Shown here: in pieces, positions 45,288-54,384 of the stretch
Layout: every line of letters starts with the position of its first letter
Numbering within the stretch: the stretch's first letter is position 1
DNA from: an uncultured Bacteroidia bacterium
GTDB lineage: Bacteria; Bacteroidota; Bacteroidia; Bacteroidales; UBA932
Length of the DNA stretch: 64,000 bases
Assembly: GCA_902768985.1 (NCBI GenBank)
Contig: CACXNA010000008.1
Location: 1-64,000, forward strand
Direction of reading: 5' to 3'
Notes under the pieces: model-generated
The model's database searches: none
What the model was told of the DNA's origin: nothing
What the model saw: the letters and a program-made list of their open reading frames with translations, nothing else
Position numbers and translations under genes: made by a program

Positions 45288-46473
45288 AACACTCAAGTAC
45301 CTGAGCTACGGCTCGATGGCGGTGCTCATCGCGATGATGATGGCCGCCTCCGTGATCGAGAAGCTGCGCGGCGCCGAGACGGCGCAGGCGCTGATTTACC
45401 ATCACCCCGTTTTCTTCGTTTTCTGGGCCGTGGCGGCCGTCTCCGGCCTGGCGCTGCTCGTCCGCCGGATCGGCTGGAAGCGCCCGGCCACGCTGGCGAT
45501 GCACGCCGCGTTCGTGCTGATCCTGGTCGGCGCGCTCGTGACGCACCTGACCGGCCAAAGCGGCAGCATGCACCTGCGCGCCGGCGAGCCGTCGGCGACG
45601 GTCGAGCTGGAGGACGGCTCTTCGCTCGAACTGCCGTTCGCGCTGGAACTCAAGGAGTTCCGCATCGAGTACGACCCCGGCACCCGCCACGTCGCCGACT
45701 ATATCTCGGAGCTGTCGGACGCCACCATTTCCATGAACCATATCCTCAAGCGCGACGGCTACCGCTTCTACCAGGCGGACTACGACGAGGACCTGCAGGG
45801 CAGCATCCTGGCCGTGAGCCACGACCCCTGGGGCGTGGGTATCACCTACGCCGGCTACCTCCTGCTTGCGCTGTCGATGCTCGGATTCTTCTTTGAACGG
45901 GACTCCGCCTACCAGCAGACGCTCCTTGCGCTGCGCCCGAGCCGGGAGCGCGGCCGCAGCCGGAAAGGCTGGACCGTCGTCCTGTGCGCCGTCGGCGCGG
46001 GTTTTCTCGTCGCCTGGCTGCTGGGCGCTTTCCCGAAAGGGCACCTGATGCCGGTGCTGCGTTCGCCGATGCTCTACATCCACGTGATTCCGATGATGGT
46101 GTGCTACTCCATCTTCAGCCTGCTGGCGCTGACCGGCATCGTTGGCCTCTTCCTGCCCGAAAAGGCGGCGGGGCGCCTGGCGCTCATCGCCCGCTCCGTG
46201 CTGCTGCCGGCCGTGTTCCTGCTGGCGCTCGGAACCTTCCTGGGCGCCGTCTGGGCCAATATTTCCTGGGGCAACTACTGGGTCTGGGATCCGAAGGAGA
46301 CCTGGGCGCTCGTCACGCTGCTGATCTATTCCTTCGCCCTGCACGGCGATGCGCTGCCGGTCATGCGCAAGCCCAGGTTCTTCCACCTGTACTGCATTCT
46401 CGCCTTCGTGGCGGTGCTGGTTACGTATTTCGGGGTCAATTTGTTCCTGGGCGGCGTGCACAGCTACGCATAA
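45277..46473 (+). CDS. Cytochrome c biogenesis protein CcsBA (ResB-like/CcsA fusion, short form)
   Basis: The 398-residue membrane protein has a ResB-like first half: two or three helices and the periplasmic loop MHLRAGEPSATVELEDGSSL to YRFYQADYDEDLQGSILAVS. The CcsA second half contains the haem-binding WWD-type segment WANISWGNYWVWDPKETWAL between histidine-bearing helices. It would deliver haem to apocytochrome c in the periplasm. It overlaps the di-haem oxidoreductase relic by 11 nt, which suggests the original operon was porin - other genes - di-haem protein - ccsBA. Confidence 0.88.
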   Translation: MQSKTLKYLSYGSMAVLIAMMMAASVIEKLRGAETAQALIYHHPVFFVFWAVAAVSGLALLVRRIGWKRPATLAMHAAFVLILVGALVTHLTGQSGSMHLRAGEPSATVELEDGSSLELPFALELKEFRIEYDPGTRHVADYISELSDATISMNHILKRDGYRFYQADYDEDLQGSILAVSHDPWGVGITYAGYLLLALSMLGFFFERDSAYQQTLLALRPSRERGRSRKGWTVVLCAVGAGFLVAWLLGAFPKGHLMPVLRSPMLYIHVIPMMVCYSIFSLLALTGIVGLFLPEKAAGRLALIARSVLLPAVFLLALGTFLGAVWANISWGNYWVWDPKETWALVTLLIYSFALHGDALPVMRKPRFFHLYCILAFVAVLVTYFGVNLFLGGVHSYA

Positions 46474-46506
46474 AATGCTATCAAATATAAAATATAGCGC
46501 TTAAAG

Positions 46507-46537
46507 TTTCTTTGTTTTTGAAAAAATACTAACTTTG
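46507..46537 (+). promoter_or_regulatory. secDF promoter
   Basis: TTTC (46507-46510), a 19-nt spacer and TAACTTTG (46530-46537) fit the Bacteroidota consensus with one -33 mismatch. The ATG at 46576 follows after 38 nt. Confidence 0.6.
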
Positions 46538-46575
46538 CGGACTATTTTGTGAATTATATTTAATTTACCATAATC

Positions 46576-49500
46576 ATGCAAAGCAAAGGTGCTATCAGAT
46601 TCGTCACGATCTGCCTCCTGCTCGCCTGCTTCTGGCAGCTGTCTTTCACCGCGGTGACGGCCCTTCACAACAAGAAGGCCGAGCAGCGCGCTGACCAGAT
46701 TGCCCTGGCAGCCGACGTCAACGCTATCGCCGAGGCGGACCGTGCTTTCTATCTCGATTCCATCCGGAAGATCGAGTCCCGTCGTTACACGGATTCCATT
46801 TCCGGTGAGAAAGTTTATTTGGGTTACACTTTCAAGCAGGTCCAGAACCAGGAGATCAACCTCGGCCTCGACCTCAAGGGTGGTATGAACGTCATGCTGC
46901 AGGTGCAGCTCGAGGACCTCGTCCGCGCGCTGGCCGGCAACAACCAGAGCCCTGAGTTCCTGAAGGCTATCTCCCTGGCCAAGGAGCGCAGCGTCAACTC
47001 CCAGTCCGACTTCATCACCCTCTTCGCCGAGGCGATGAAGGAAACGGCCCCCGGCACGCGTCTCGCCCAGATTTTCGGTACTTACGAAATGCGCGACCGC
47101 ATCAAGCCCGAGTCCACGGACGAGCAGGTTGTTTCGGTCATCAAGGAAGAGGCGGAGAGCGCCGTGGCGAACTCCTTCAACGTCCTGCGTAACCGTATCG
47201 ACCGTTTCGGTGTGACCCAGCCGTCCATCCAGAAACTCGGCAACACCGGCCGCATCCTCGTGGAGCTCCCGGGTGTCAAGGAGCCGGAGCGTGTGCGTAA
47301 GCTGCTCCAGGGCACTGCCTCCCTCGAGTTCTGGCCGACCTTCACTTACGACGAGATGGCTTCCTACCTCGACGAGGCCAACGCCCGCCTGGCAGAGGTT
47401 CTCTCCGCCGACGCCCCGGCCGCCGCTGAGGAGGCTGCTGCCGAAGCTACGGACGCCGTGGCCCAGGAGCTGCAGGCCCAGAACGCCGCTGACGACGCCA
47501 ACCTCGCCGCCGCCCGCAAGGCCAACCCGCTCTACGCGGTGCTGAGCCCGTCCGGCATGCGCGGCAACGCCTGCATCGGCTTCGCCGCCGCTGCGGATAC
47601 CGCCCAGATCAACAAATACCTCCGCATGCCGGAGATCGAGGCCATCTTCCCGCCGGAATTCCGCCCGATGTGGTCCGTCCAGCCTTCCGAGTACATGCAG
47701 AGCGACAATATCTACGAGCTCATCGCCATCAAGTCAACGTCCCGCGACGGCAAGGCCCCGCTGGACGGTGGTTCCGTCACTGACGCGCACGTCGACTACG
47801 ACCAGCACCGCGGCGGCTACCCGGGCGTTTCCATGACGATGAACGCCGAGGGTGCCAACGTTTGGGCCCGCCTGACCAAGGAGAACATCGGCCGCCAGGT
47901 CGCCATCGTGCTCGACGGCACGGTCTATTCCTACCCGACCGTCCAGACCGAGATCACCGGCGGTTCCTCCTCCATCACCGGTCACTTCTCCATCGAAGAG
48001 GCCACCGACCTTACCAACGTCCTCAAGTCCGGTAAGCTTCCCGCCCCGGCTACGATCGTTCAGGAGCAGGTCGTCGGTCCGTCCCTCGGTGCCGAGTCCA
48101 TCCGTTCCGGTCTCCTTTCCTTCCTCATCGCGTTCTGCGCCGTCCTCCTCTACATGATCCTCTTCTACAAGGGTGCAGGTCTGGCCGCTGACGTCGCGCT
48201 GCTGTCCAACGTGGTACTCCTCTTCGGTGTCCTGTCCGCCTTTGGCGCCGTGCTGACGCTGCCGGGTATCGCCGGTCTCGTCCTGACACTGGGTATGGCC
48301 GTGGATGCCAACGTGATCATCTATGAGCGCGTCAAGGAAGAGCTCAAGGCCGGCAAGGGCTTGGGCAAGGCTGTGGCCGACGGTTACAAGAACGCCTACT
48401 CCGCCATCATCGACGGCCAGGTGACCACCCTCCTGACGGGTCTCGTGCTCTTCTTCTTCGGCTCCGGTCCGATCAAGGGCTTCGCGACCACGCTCATCAT
48501 CGGTATCATCACCTCCGTGCTGACGTCCATCTTCATCACCCGCCTGATCTTCGACGACCGCATCGTGAAGGGCAAGAACATCACCTTCGAGAACAAGTGG
48601 TCCGCGAACTTCCTGAAGAACACGCACATCAACTTCCTGGGTGGCCGCAAGTGGTCCTACATCATCTCCGGCGCCCTCATCGTGATCGCGCTCGGTTCCA
48701 TGTTCACCAAGGGCTTCACCTATGGTGTCGATTTCACCGGCGGCCGCACCTACGTGGTCCGCTTCGACAAGCCGGTGACCGCCGAGGATGTCCGTTCCGC
48801 CGTGAACAAGACCTTCAACGACGCCGATCCCGAGTCCTCCGTCGAGGTCAAGCAGTTCGGTGGCGACAGCCAGATGAAGATCACGACCTCCTACAAATTC
48901 AAGGATGAATCCTCCACGGTCGATGCCGAGATCGAAGGCATGCTGTACGAGTCCCTGAAGGGCTTCTACGTGGAGCCTGTGACCTTCGAGAGCTTCACCT
49001 CCACGCTGGAGAACCCGAACGGTATCATCTCCTCCGACAAGGTGGGCGCCTCCATCGCCAACGACATCAAGCGCAACGCCATCATCTCCATCATCCTCGC
49101 CCTCATCGTCATCTTCGCGTACATCGCGCTGCGGTTCAAGGGCTGGAACTGGGGTCTCGGCGGCGTCGTCTCCCTGGCTCACACCGCGATCATCATCATC
49201 GGCTTCTTCTCCCTGTTCAGCGGCATCCTGCCGTTCAACCTGGACGTGGACCAGACCTTCATCGCCGCTATCCTGACGATCATCGGTTACGCCATCAACG
49301 ACAACGTGGTGATCTTCGACCGTATCCGTGAGAACCTCGCGCTCCACCCGAGCGACGACTTCAAGGAGACGGTCAACAAGTCCCTCAACGCGACCCTGAC
49401 CCGTACGGTCAATACCTCGGTCTCGACCCTCCTCCCGATGCTCACCATCGCGATCTTCGGCGGCGAGTCCATCCGCGGTCTGTCCGTCGCGCTCTGCCTC

Positions 49501-49602
49501 GGTGTCCTGATCGGTACCTACGCCTCCATCATGATCGGTACGCCGATCATGTTCGACGCCGAAATGGCCGCCCGCAAGAAGAAGGCTGCTGCCAAGAAGT
49601 AG
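46576..49602 (+). CDS. secDF: Fused protein translocase subunit SecDF
   Basis: The 1008-residue protein has the SecD half (LGLDLKGGMNVMLQVQLEDL, P1 head, then GPSLGAESIRSGLLSFLIAF and the TM4 region LGMAVDANVIIYERVKEEL) and the SecF half (KGFTYGVDFTGGRTYVVRFD, GASIANDIKRNAIISIILAL, ILTIIGYAINDNVVIFDRIREN). It uses the proton motive force to help SecYEG export. The Ala/Glu-rich stretch near residue 275-310 is a typical linker. Codon use is strongly biased, as expected for high expression. Confidence 0.97.
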   Translation: MQSKGAIRFVTICLLLACFWQLSFTAVTALHNKKAEQRADQIALAADVNAIAEADRAFYLDSIRKIESRRYTDSISGEKVYLGYTFKQVQNQEINLGLDLKGGMNVMLQVQLEDLVRALAGNNQSPEFLKAISLAKERSVNSQSDFITLFAEAMKETAPGTRLAQIFGTYEMRDRIKPESTDEQVVSVIKEEAESAVANSFNVLRNRIDRFGVTQPSIQKLGNTGRILVELPGVKEPERVRKLLQGTASLEFWPTFTYDEMASYLDEANARLAEVLSADAPAAAEEAAAEATDAVAQELQAQNAADDANLAAARKANPLYAVLSPSGMRGNACIGFAAAADTAQINKYLRMPEIEAIFPPEFRPMWSVQPSEYMQSDNIYELIAIKSTSRDGKAPLDGGSVTDAHVDYDQHRGGYPGVSMTMNAEGANVWARLTKENIGRQVAIVLDGTVYSYPTVQTEITGGSSSITGHFSIEEATDLTNVLKSGKLPAPATIVQEQVVGPSLGAESIRSGLLSFLIAFCAVLLYMILFYKGAGLAADVALLSNVVLLFGVLSAFGAVLTLPGIAGLVLTLGMAVDANVIIYERVKEELKAGKGLGKAVADGYKNAYSAIIDGQVTTLLTGLVLFFFGSGPIKGFATTLIIGIITSVLTSIFITRLIFDDRIVKGKNITFENKWSANFLKNTHINFLGGRKWSYIISGALIVIALGSMFTKGFTYGVDFTGGRTYVVRFDKPVTAEDVRSAVNKTFNDADPESSVEVKQFGGDSQMKITTSYKFKDESSTVDAEIEGMLYESLKGFYVEPVTFESFTSTLENPNGIISSDKVGASIANDIKRNAIISIILALIVIFAYIALRFKGWNWGLGGVVSLAHTAIIIIGFFSLFSGILPFNLDVDQTFIAAILTIIGYAINDNVVIFDRIRENLALHPSDDFKETVNKSLNATLTRTVNTSVSTLLPMLTIAIFGGESIRGLSVALCLGVLIGTYASIMIGTPIMFDAEMAARKKKAAAKK

Positions 49603-49626
49603 GCTTCGAAAAGTTATCAACAATAG

Positions 49627-49658
49627 ACCCCCGGCCCGCTGAAGGTCGGGGGTTTTTG
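49627..49658 (+). terminator. secDF terminator
   Basis: ACCCCCG and CGGGGGT pair across a 13-nt loop and are followed by TTTTTGTTT. It lies 24 bp after the secDF stop. Confidence 0.8.
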
Positions 49659-49660
49659 TT

Positions 49661-49668
49661 TATCTTTG
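49661..49668 (+). promoter_or_regulatory. -7 box TATCTTTG of dnaE
   Basis: TATCTTTG lies 7 nt before the ATG at 49676, directly after the secDF terminator. This leaves a very short leader. No -33 TTTG is seen in the terminator region. Confidence 0.55.
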
Positions 49669-49675
49669 TAGAGCT

Positions 49676-52600
49676 ATGCCCTTCGTCCACCTGCACGTCC
49701 ACACCCAGTACTCCATCCTCGACGGAATGAGCGATATCGAGAAGCTCTTCCGCCGCGCGGAGGAGCTCGGCATGCCGGGACTCGCCATCACGGACCACGG
49801 CAACATGTACGGTGTCAAGGACTTCAGCGACGTCGCCAAGAAGCACCCGGACGTGAAGCCGATCTTCGGCTGCGAAATCTACGTCACACAGCACTACGAC
49901 CACCACCTCAAGGACAACGACCACAAGAAGTACTACCACCTCATCCTCCTGGCCAAGAACTACGACGGCTACAAGAACCTGATGAAGATCGTGTCCACCG
50001 GACACATCGAGGGTATGTACTACAAGCCGCGCGTGAGCCATGAGGTGCTGGAGAAGTACCACGAGGGGCTGATCTGCTGCTCCGCCTGTATGGCAGGCGA
50101 GGTGCCCCGCGGCATCCTCGCGGGCGACGCCGAGGGCGTTGACAAGGCCATCGAATGGCACAAGCGTATCTTCGGGGAGGATTATTACCTCGAGGTGATG
50201 CTCCACAAGACGGAGGTGCCCGGCATGTCGCTGGACCTCTACGAGCAGCAGAAGGAATACACCGCCCGCATCTTCGAGCTGGCGCAGAAGCACGGCGTCA
50301 AGGTCGTGGCCACCAACGACGTGCACTTCGTGCGCAAGGAGGACGGCCCGGCGCACGACCGCCTTATCTGCCTGACCACCAATGCGATGGTGGACGATCC
50401 GAAGCGCCTGCGCTACACGCAGCAGGAGTACCTCAAGAGCGAGGAGGAGATGGCGACGCTGTTCCCGGAGCATCCGGAAGCGCTGGCGAACACGCTGGAG
50501 GTCCTGGAGAAGGTGGAGCACTACGAGATCGACCGCGGCCACGTGCTGCCGAAATTCGAGCTCCCCGCGGACTTCCTCGCGGACATCGACGCGCAGCTGG
50601 AGAAGTACGCGGATATCATAGAAAACGGCAAATACAGCATCTCCAAGGATAAAGACGACAACGAGATCAAGACCTACCGCGGCGACGAATTCTGCCGCTC
50701 GGTGGCCTATCTCTGCCACCTCGCCTACGAGGGCGCGCACCGGCGCTACGGCGCGGAGCTGACCGCCGAGCAGCAGGAGCGCCTGCATTTCGAGCTCATG
50801 ACCATTTCGTTCATGGGTTTCCCGGACTACTTCCTTATCGTCCAGGATTTCATCAACTGGGGCCGCCGGAACGGCGTTTCCGTGGGCCCGGGGCGTGGCT
50901 CCGCGGCCGGCTCGTGCGTGGCCTATTGCCTCGGTATCACGAACCTCGACCCGATCCGCTACGACCTCCTGTTCGAGCGTTTCCTCAACCCGGAACGTAT
51001 CTCCATGCCGGATATCGACGTAGACTTCGACGACGAAGGTCGCTACCGCGTCATCCAGTACGTACAGGACCGCTACGGCGCCGACCACATCTCGCACGTC
51101 ATCACCTTCGGCACGATGGCCGCGAAGCTGGCCGTCAAGGACGTGGCGCGCATTTCCGGGCTCTCCATCCCGGAATCCAACCGCCTCACGAAGATGATCC
51201 CCGACCGGCCGATCATCGTCAAGGAAAACGGCGAGGACAAGGAATACAAGCCGACGCTGGCGAACAGCGTCAAATATATCAAGGAGCTGAAGCACGAGTA
51301 CGAGGAGGGCGAACCGCTGGTGCGCGAGGTGCTGGACTATTCCCTCAAACTCGAGGGCTGCATCCGTCAGACGGGCATCCACGCCTGCGCCATGATCATC
51401 GGCCGCGGCGACCTCACGGACTACATTCCCATCACCGTGGGCACGGACAAGGCCACGGGCCAGGAGGTCTGGGTGAGCCAGTACGAGGGCACCAAGATCG
51501 AGGACGTGGGCATGCTGAAGATGGATTTCCTGGGCCTCAAGACCCTTTCCATCATCGACCGCGCGCTCGCGATGGTCAAGAAGCGCTTCGGCAAGGACAT
51601 CGACATCGAGAAGATCCCCATCGACGACCCGGAGGTCTTCGCACTCTACGCCCGCGGCGACACCAAGAGCATCTTCCAGTTTGAATCCGGCGGCATGAAG
51701 GAGTGGCTGATCCGCCTGCACCCTGAGCGTTTCGAGGACCTGATCGCTATGAACGCCCTCTACCGCCCGGGCCCGATGGACTACATCCCGGACTTCGTGG
51801 CCGGCAAGAACGACCCGTCCAAGATCCACTACGACCTCCCCGATATGGAGGAGCTGCTGAAGGAGACCTACGGCGTCACGGTGTACCAGGAGCAGGTCAT
51901 GCGCCTTTCGCAGAAACTCGCGGGCTTCTCCAAGGGCAAGGCGGATAAGCTCCGCAAGGCCATGGGTAAGAAGCAGAAAGCGGTGTTGGATTCGCTCAAG
52001 GAGACCTTCATGAAGGGCGCCATCGCCAACGGCCATCCGGAGCCCATCCTGCAGAAGATTTGGTCGGACTGGGAGGCTTTCGCGAAATACGCGTTCAACA
52101 AGTCGCACGCCACCTGCTACGCCTGGGTAAGCTACCAGACCGCCTGGATCAAGGCGCATTATCCGTCCGAATTCCAGGCCTCCAACCTCACGCAGAACAT
52201 CTCGAACATGGACGAGATGAAGGAGATCATGGCGGACTGCCGCAAGGCCGGCATCAAGGTGAACGGAGATATCCGCTACGGCCTGGGCGGTCTGAAAGGC
52301 TTCGGCGAGAACGTCGTGGAGGCCATTATCCGCGAGCGCGGCGAGCACGGCCCCTTCTCGGACCTCTTCGACTTCGTGGAGCGCATGGCCGAGATGCTGA
52401 ACCGCCGCGCCTTCGAGACGCTGGTCTACGCCGGCGCGCTGGATTCCTTCGGCTACAAGCGTTCGCAGTTCTTCCTGCCCTGCAAGAACGGGGAGCTCTG
52501 CATCGACGAGATCGTCAAGTACGCGAACCTCTACCGCAACGACCAGCTCGATTCCGCCAATTCGCTCTTCGGCGAGGTGGAGGAGCTCAAGCCCGTGCGG

Positions 52601-53323
52601 CCGGAAGTGCCGACCTTCTCCGGCGACGAGGACGTCCTCGCGCTGCTGCAGCAGGAGAAGGAGTACGTGGGCATGTACCTTTCCTCGCACCCGCTGGAGC
52701 GCTACCGCTTTGAGATAGAGACCTTTACCGACTGCAAGCTGACCGAGCTGCAAGAGCGCATCGACGAGTGCGAGCTGGCCGACAAGAACGGCAAGGCCGC
52801 CGTCGCGGGCATCGTGTCCGACGTCAAGACGCTCACGACGCGCAGCGGCTCACCGGGCGCGCGCGTCGTCGTGGAGGACTTCGACGGCACGTACGAATTC
52901 GCCCTCTTCGGCAAGGACTACGAAGCCCTGCTGCCCTACATGCAGCTGCACGCGCAGATCTATATCGAAGGAGAGATTTCCGCCCGCTACTTCATCAAGC
53001 CCGAGGAGCGCGCCCAGGGCAAGAAGGCGCCTTACGGCTTTAAAATTAAGAAGATTACGCTGCTGGGCAACCTCAGCGAGACGCTCATCACCGGCTTCAA
53101 CATCCTGCTCGAGTCCGATCGGCTCACGCCGGAATTCCGCGCCGCGCTCGTGAAGGTCCTCAAGGCCAACAAGGGCAAGATTCCGCTCGCCCTCTTCCTG
53201 CACGACAAGGCCACGGGCTACAACCTCGAATTCTTCTCCAAGAAGTTCTCCGTCACCGTCAGCGAGCCCTTCCTCTCCGCCTTGCAGCACCTCGGCGTCA
53301 CGTACACTGTCGCGCACAAATAA
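49676..53323 (+). CDS. dnaE: DNA polymerase III alpha subunit
   Basis: The 1215-residue protein starts with a PHP domain (FVHLHVHTQYSILDG). The C-family polymerase core contains GPGRGSAAGSCVAYCLGITN and the catalytic PDIDVDFDDEGR. KADKLRKAMGKK, helix-hairpin-helix motifs and a C-terminal OB-fold (VAGIVSDVKTLTTRSGSPGA) follow. It is the replicative polymerase. Length and order are normal for Bacteroidota. A convergent hairpin terminator follows 3 bp after the stop. Confidence 0.98.
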   Translation: MPFVHLHVHTQYSILDGMSDIEKLFRRAEELGMPGLAITDHGNMYGVKDFSDVAKKHPDVKPIFGCEIYVTQHYDHHLKDNDHKKYYHLILLAKNYDGYKNLMKIVSTGHIEGMYYKPRVSHEVLEKYHEGLICCSACMAGEVPRGILAGDAEGVDKAIEWHKRIFGEDYYLEVMLHKTEVPGMSLDLYEQQKEYTARIFELAQKHGVKVVATNDVHFVRKEDGPAHDRLICLTTNAMVDDPKRLRYTQQEYLKSEEEMATLFPEHPEALANTLEVLEKVEHYEIDRGHVLPKFELPADFLADIDAQLEKYADIIENGKYSISKDKDDNEIKTYRGDEFCRSVAYLCHLAYEGAHRRYGAELTAEQQERLHFELMTISFMGFPDYFLIVQDFINWGRRNGVSVGPGRGSAAGSCVAYCLGITNLDPIRYDLLFERFLNPERISMPDIDVDFDDEGRYRVIQYVQDRYGADHISHVITFGTMAAKLAVKDVARISGLSIPESNRLTKMIPDRPIIVKENGEDKEYKPTLANSVKYIKELKHEYEEGEPLVREVLDYSLKLEGCIRQTGIHACAMIIGRGDLTDYIPITVGTDKATGQEVWVSQYEGTKIEDVGMLKMDFLGLKTLSIIDRALAMVKKRFGKDIDIEKIPIDDPEVFALYARGDTKSIFQFESGGMKEWLIRLHPERFEDLIAMNALYRPGPMDYIPDFVAGKNDPSKIHYDLPDMEELLKETYGVTVYQEQVMRLSQKLAGFSKGKADKLRKAMGKKQKAVLDSLKETFMKGAIANGHPEPILQKIWSDWEAFAKYAFNKSHATCYAWVSYQTAWIKAHYPSEFQASNLTQNISNMDEMKEIMADCRKAGIKVNGDIRYGLGGLKGFGENVVEAIIRERGEHGPFSDLFDFVERMAEMLNRRAFETLVYAGALDSFGYKRSQFFLPCKNGELCIDEIVKYANLYRNDQLDSANSLFGEVEELKPVRPEVPTFSGDEDVLALLQQEKEYVGMYLSSHPLERYRFEIETFTDCKLTELQERIDECELADKNGKAAVAGIVSDVKTLTTRSGSPGARVVVEDFDGTYEFALFGKDYEALLPYMQLHAQIYIEGEISARYFIKPEERAQGKKAPYGFKIKKITLLGNLSETLITGFNILLESDRLTPEFRAALVKVLKANKGKIPLALFLHDKATGYNLEFFSKKFSVTVSEPFLSALQHLGVTYTVAHK

Positions 53324-53326
53324 AAT

Positions 53327-53357
53327 AAGGCCCCGCAGGGAACTGCGAGGCCTTTTT
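53327..53357. terminator. Bidirectional terminator between dnaE and the DUF4353 gene
   Basis: AAGGCCCCGCAG and CTGCGAGGCCTT pair around GGAA, with A and T runs on the two sides. The stop of the minus-strand gene at 53360 lies just beyond it. Confidence 0.8.
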
Positions 53358-53359
53358 GC

Positions 53360-54256
53360 TTATCTGCCGAAGCCGGGACCGCCACCGGGCCAGCCACCAC
53401 CTCCGGGGCCGCCCATGCCGCCTGCGGCGGTGTAGGCGGAGAGCTTCACGTCGCCGCCGTCGATGCGGACGGTTCCGTCGGAAGTGATAGCCTTTTTACC
53501 CGCTTTGCTGACCGAAATGTCCAGCTTGCCGCCGCCGATCACGACCGCGTCTTTGCCGCGGATGCCGTGGCCTTTGGCAGCGCTGACGGTGATGGTCGGG
53601 GTGTCCAGCACGCGCACATAATCATCGGAAGAGATGCCCGCCTTGCCGCCGGTGGACGTCACGCTGAGCTTGCCGCTGCCGCTGAAAATGAGCTGCGCTT
53701 CGCTGAAGAAGGCGCCTTTCTCGTCCTCGTCCTCGGGCGTGTCTGTGTACTTCTTGCCGTCGGCAAGCGTGTTGGTGCCGTTCACGACCACGAACGTGCG
53801 TTTCTTGTTCTGGTTGTTGATGGCGGCGCCGTTGAGATTCGTCAGGTCCAGTCCGTTCAGGACGATGGCCTGCTTCTTCTCGCCGTAGATCTTGAAGAAA
53901 CCGTCCGCGGCCGAGCCGGAGAGCTCGTAGCGGATCGCTTCCTGGGTGGTGTTGTTCACGGTCACGTCGTTGCCGACGACGGTCACGATGCCGTTTTCGT
54001 CGCCGCTCACCGTCGCGCCCGCAGCCGCAAACACAATGGAGATGGTGCGGTCGAACGTCGTGTTGGCTATGGCGTCGTCTTCATCCTCGAGGACGAAATT
54101 GTCCTCGATCGTGGTATCCGCTGTCATGGGGTCGACCGGGTCATCGGTGTATGAACCATTGTTCCCATTGCCAAAAGGGTCCCCGTATGGATCGAATTTC
54201 TCGCAGCTGCTCAGAAGGAGCAGCGGAAGAACTAAAAAGGAAATAATCTTTTTCAT
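53360..54256 (-). CDS. DUF4353-type carbohydrate-binding-like lipoprotein with Gly-rich tail
   Basis: The 298-residue lipoprotein (LLLLSSCEK) has an acidic spacer and then beta-helix-like repeats (VSGDENGIVTVVGNDVTVNN, VLNGLDLTNLNGAAINNQNK, IRGKDAVVIGGGKLDISVSK). These match the DUF4353/carbohydrate-binding-domain-containing proteins of Bacteroidales. The C-terminus is a flexible GGMGGPGGGGWPGGGPGFGR tail. Function is unknown; a surface or adhesive role is a guess. It is divergent from a membrane LytTR gene with which it shares a 128-bp control region. Confidence 0.82.
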   Translation of the reverse strand: MKKIISFLVLPLLLLSSCEKFDPYGDPFGNGNNGSYTDDPVDPMTADTTIEDNFVLEDEDDAIANTTFDRTISIVFAAAGATVSGDENGIVTVVGNDVTVNNTTQEAIRYELSGSAADGFFKIYGEKKQAIVLNGLDLTNLNGAAINNQNKKRTFVVVNGTNTLADGKKYTDTPEDEDEKGAFFSEAQLIFSGSGKLSVTSTGGKAGISSDDYVRVLDTPTITVSAAKGHGIRGKDAVVIGGGKLDISVSKAGKKAITSDGTVRIDGGDVKLSAYTAAGGMGGPGGGGWPGGGPGFGR

Positions 54257-54315
54257 AACGATTCGGTTTTAGTCACGGCACACTAAATACAAAACGGTTG
54301 CCAGTTTCGGGGCAA

Positions 54316-54345
54316 TTCAGCGAACGGGCCGAATTCTTCAGCGAA
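54316..54345 (+). promoter_or_regulatory. Direct repeat of 21-bp period, putative LytTR binding site
   Basis: TTCAGCGAA occurs at 54316-54324 and again at 54337-54345, exactly 21 bp apart. It ends a few bp before the expected -33 position of the LytTR gene and lies about 60-90 bp from the divergent lipoprotein start. The spacing equals that at 21508-21545, although the base sequence differs. Confidence 0.6.
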
Positions 54346-54371
54346 TCGGCGGGAATGGAACGGAATTTTTC

Positions 54372-54379
54372 TATTTTTG
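54372..54379 (+). promoter_or_regulatory. -7 box TATTTTTG of the second LytTR gene
   Basis: TATTTTTG lies 5 nt before the ATG at 54385, so the leader would be minimal. No TTTG is present 19-21 nt upstream; the 21-bp direct repeat is there instead, hinting at activator dependence. Confidence 0.5.
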
Positions 54380-54384
54380 TGCAT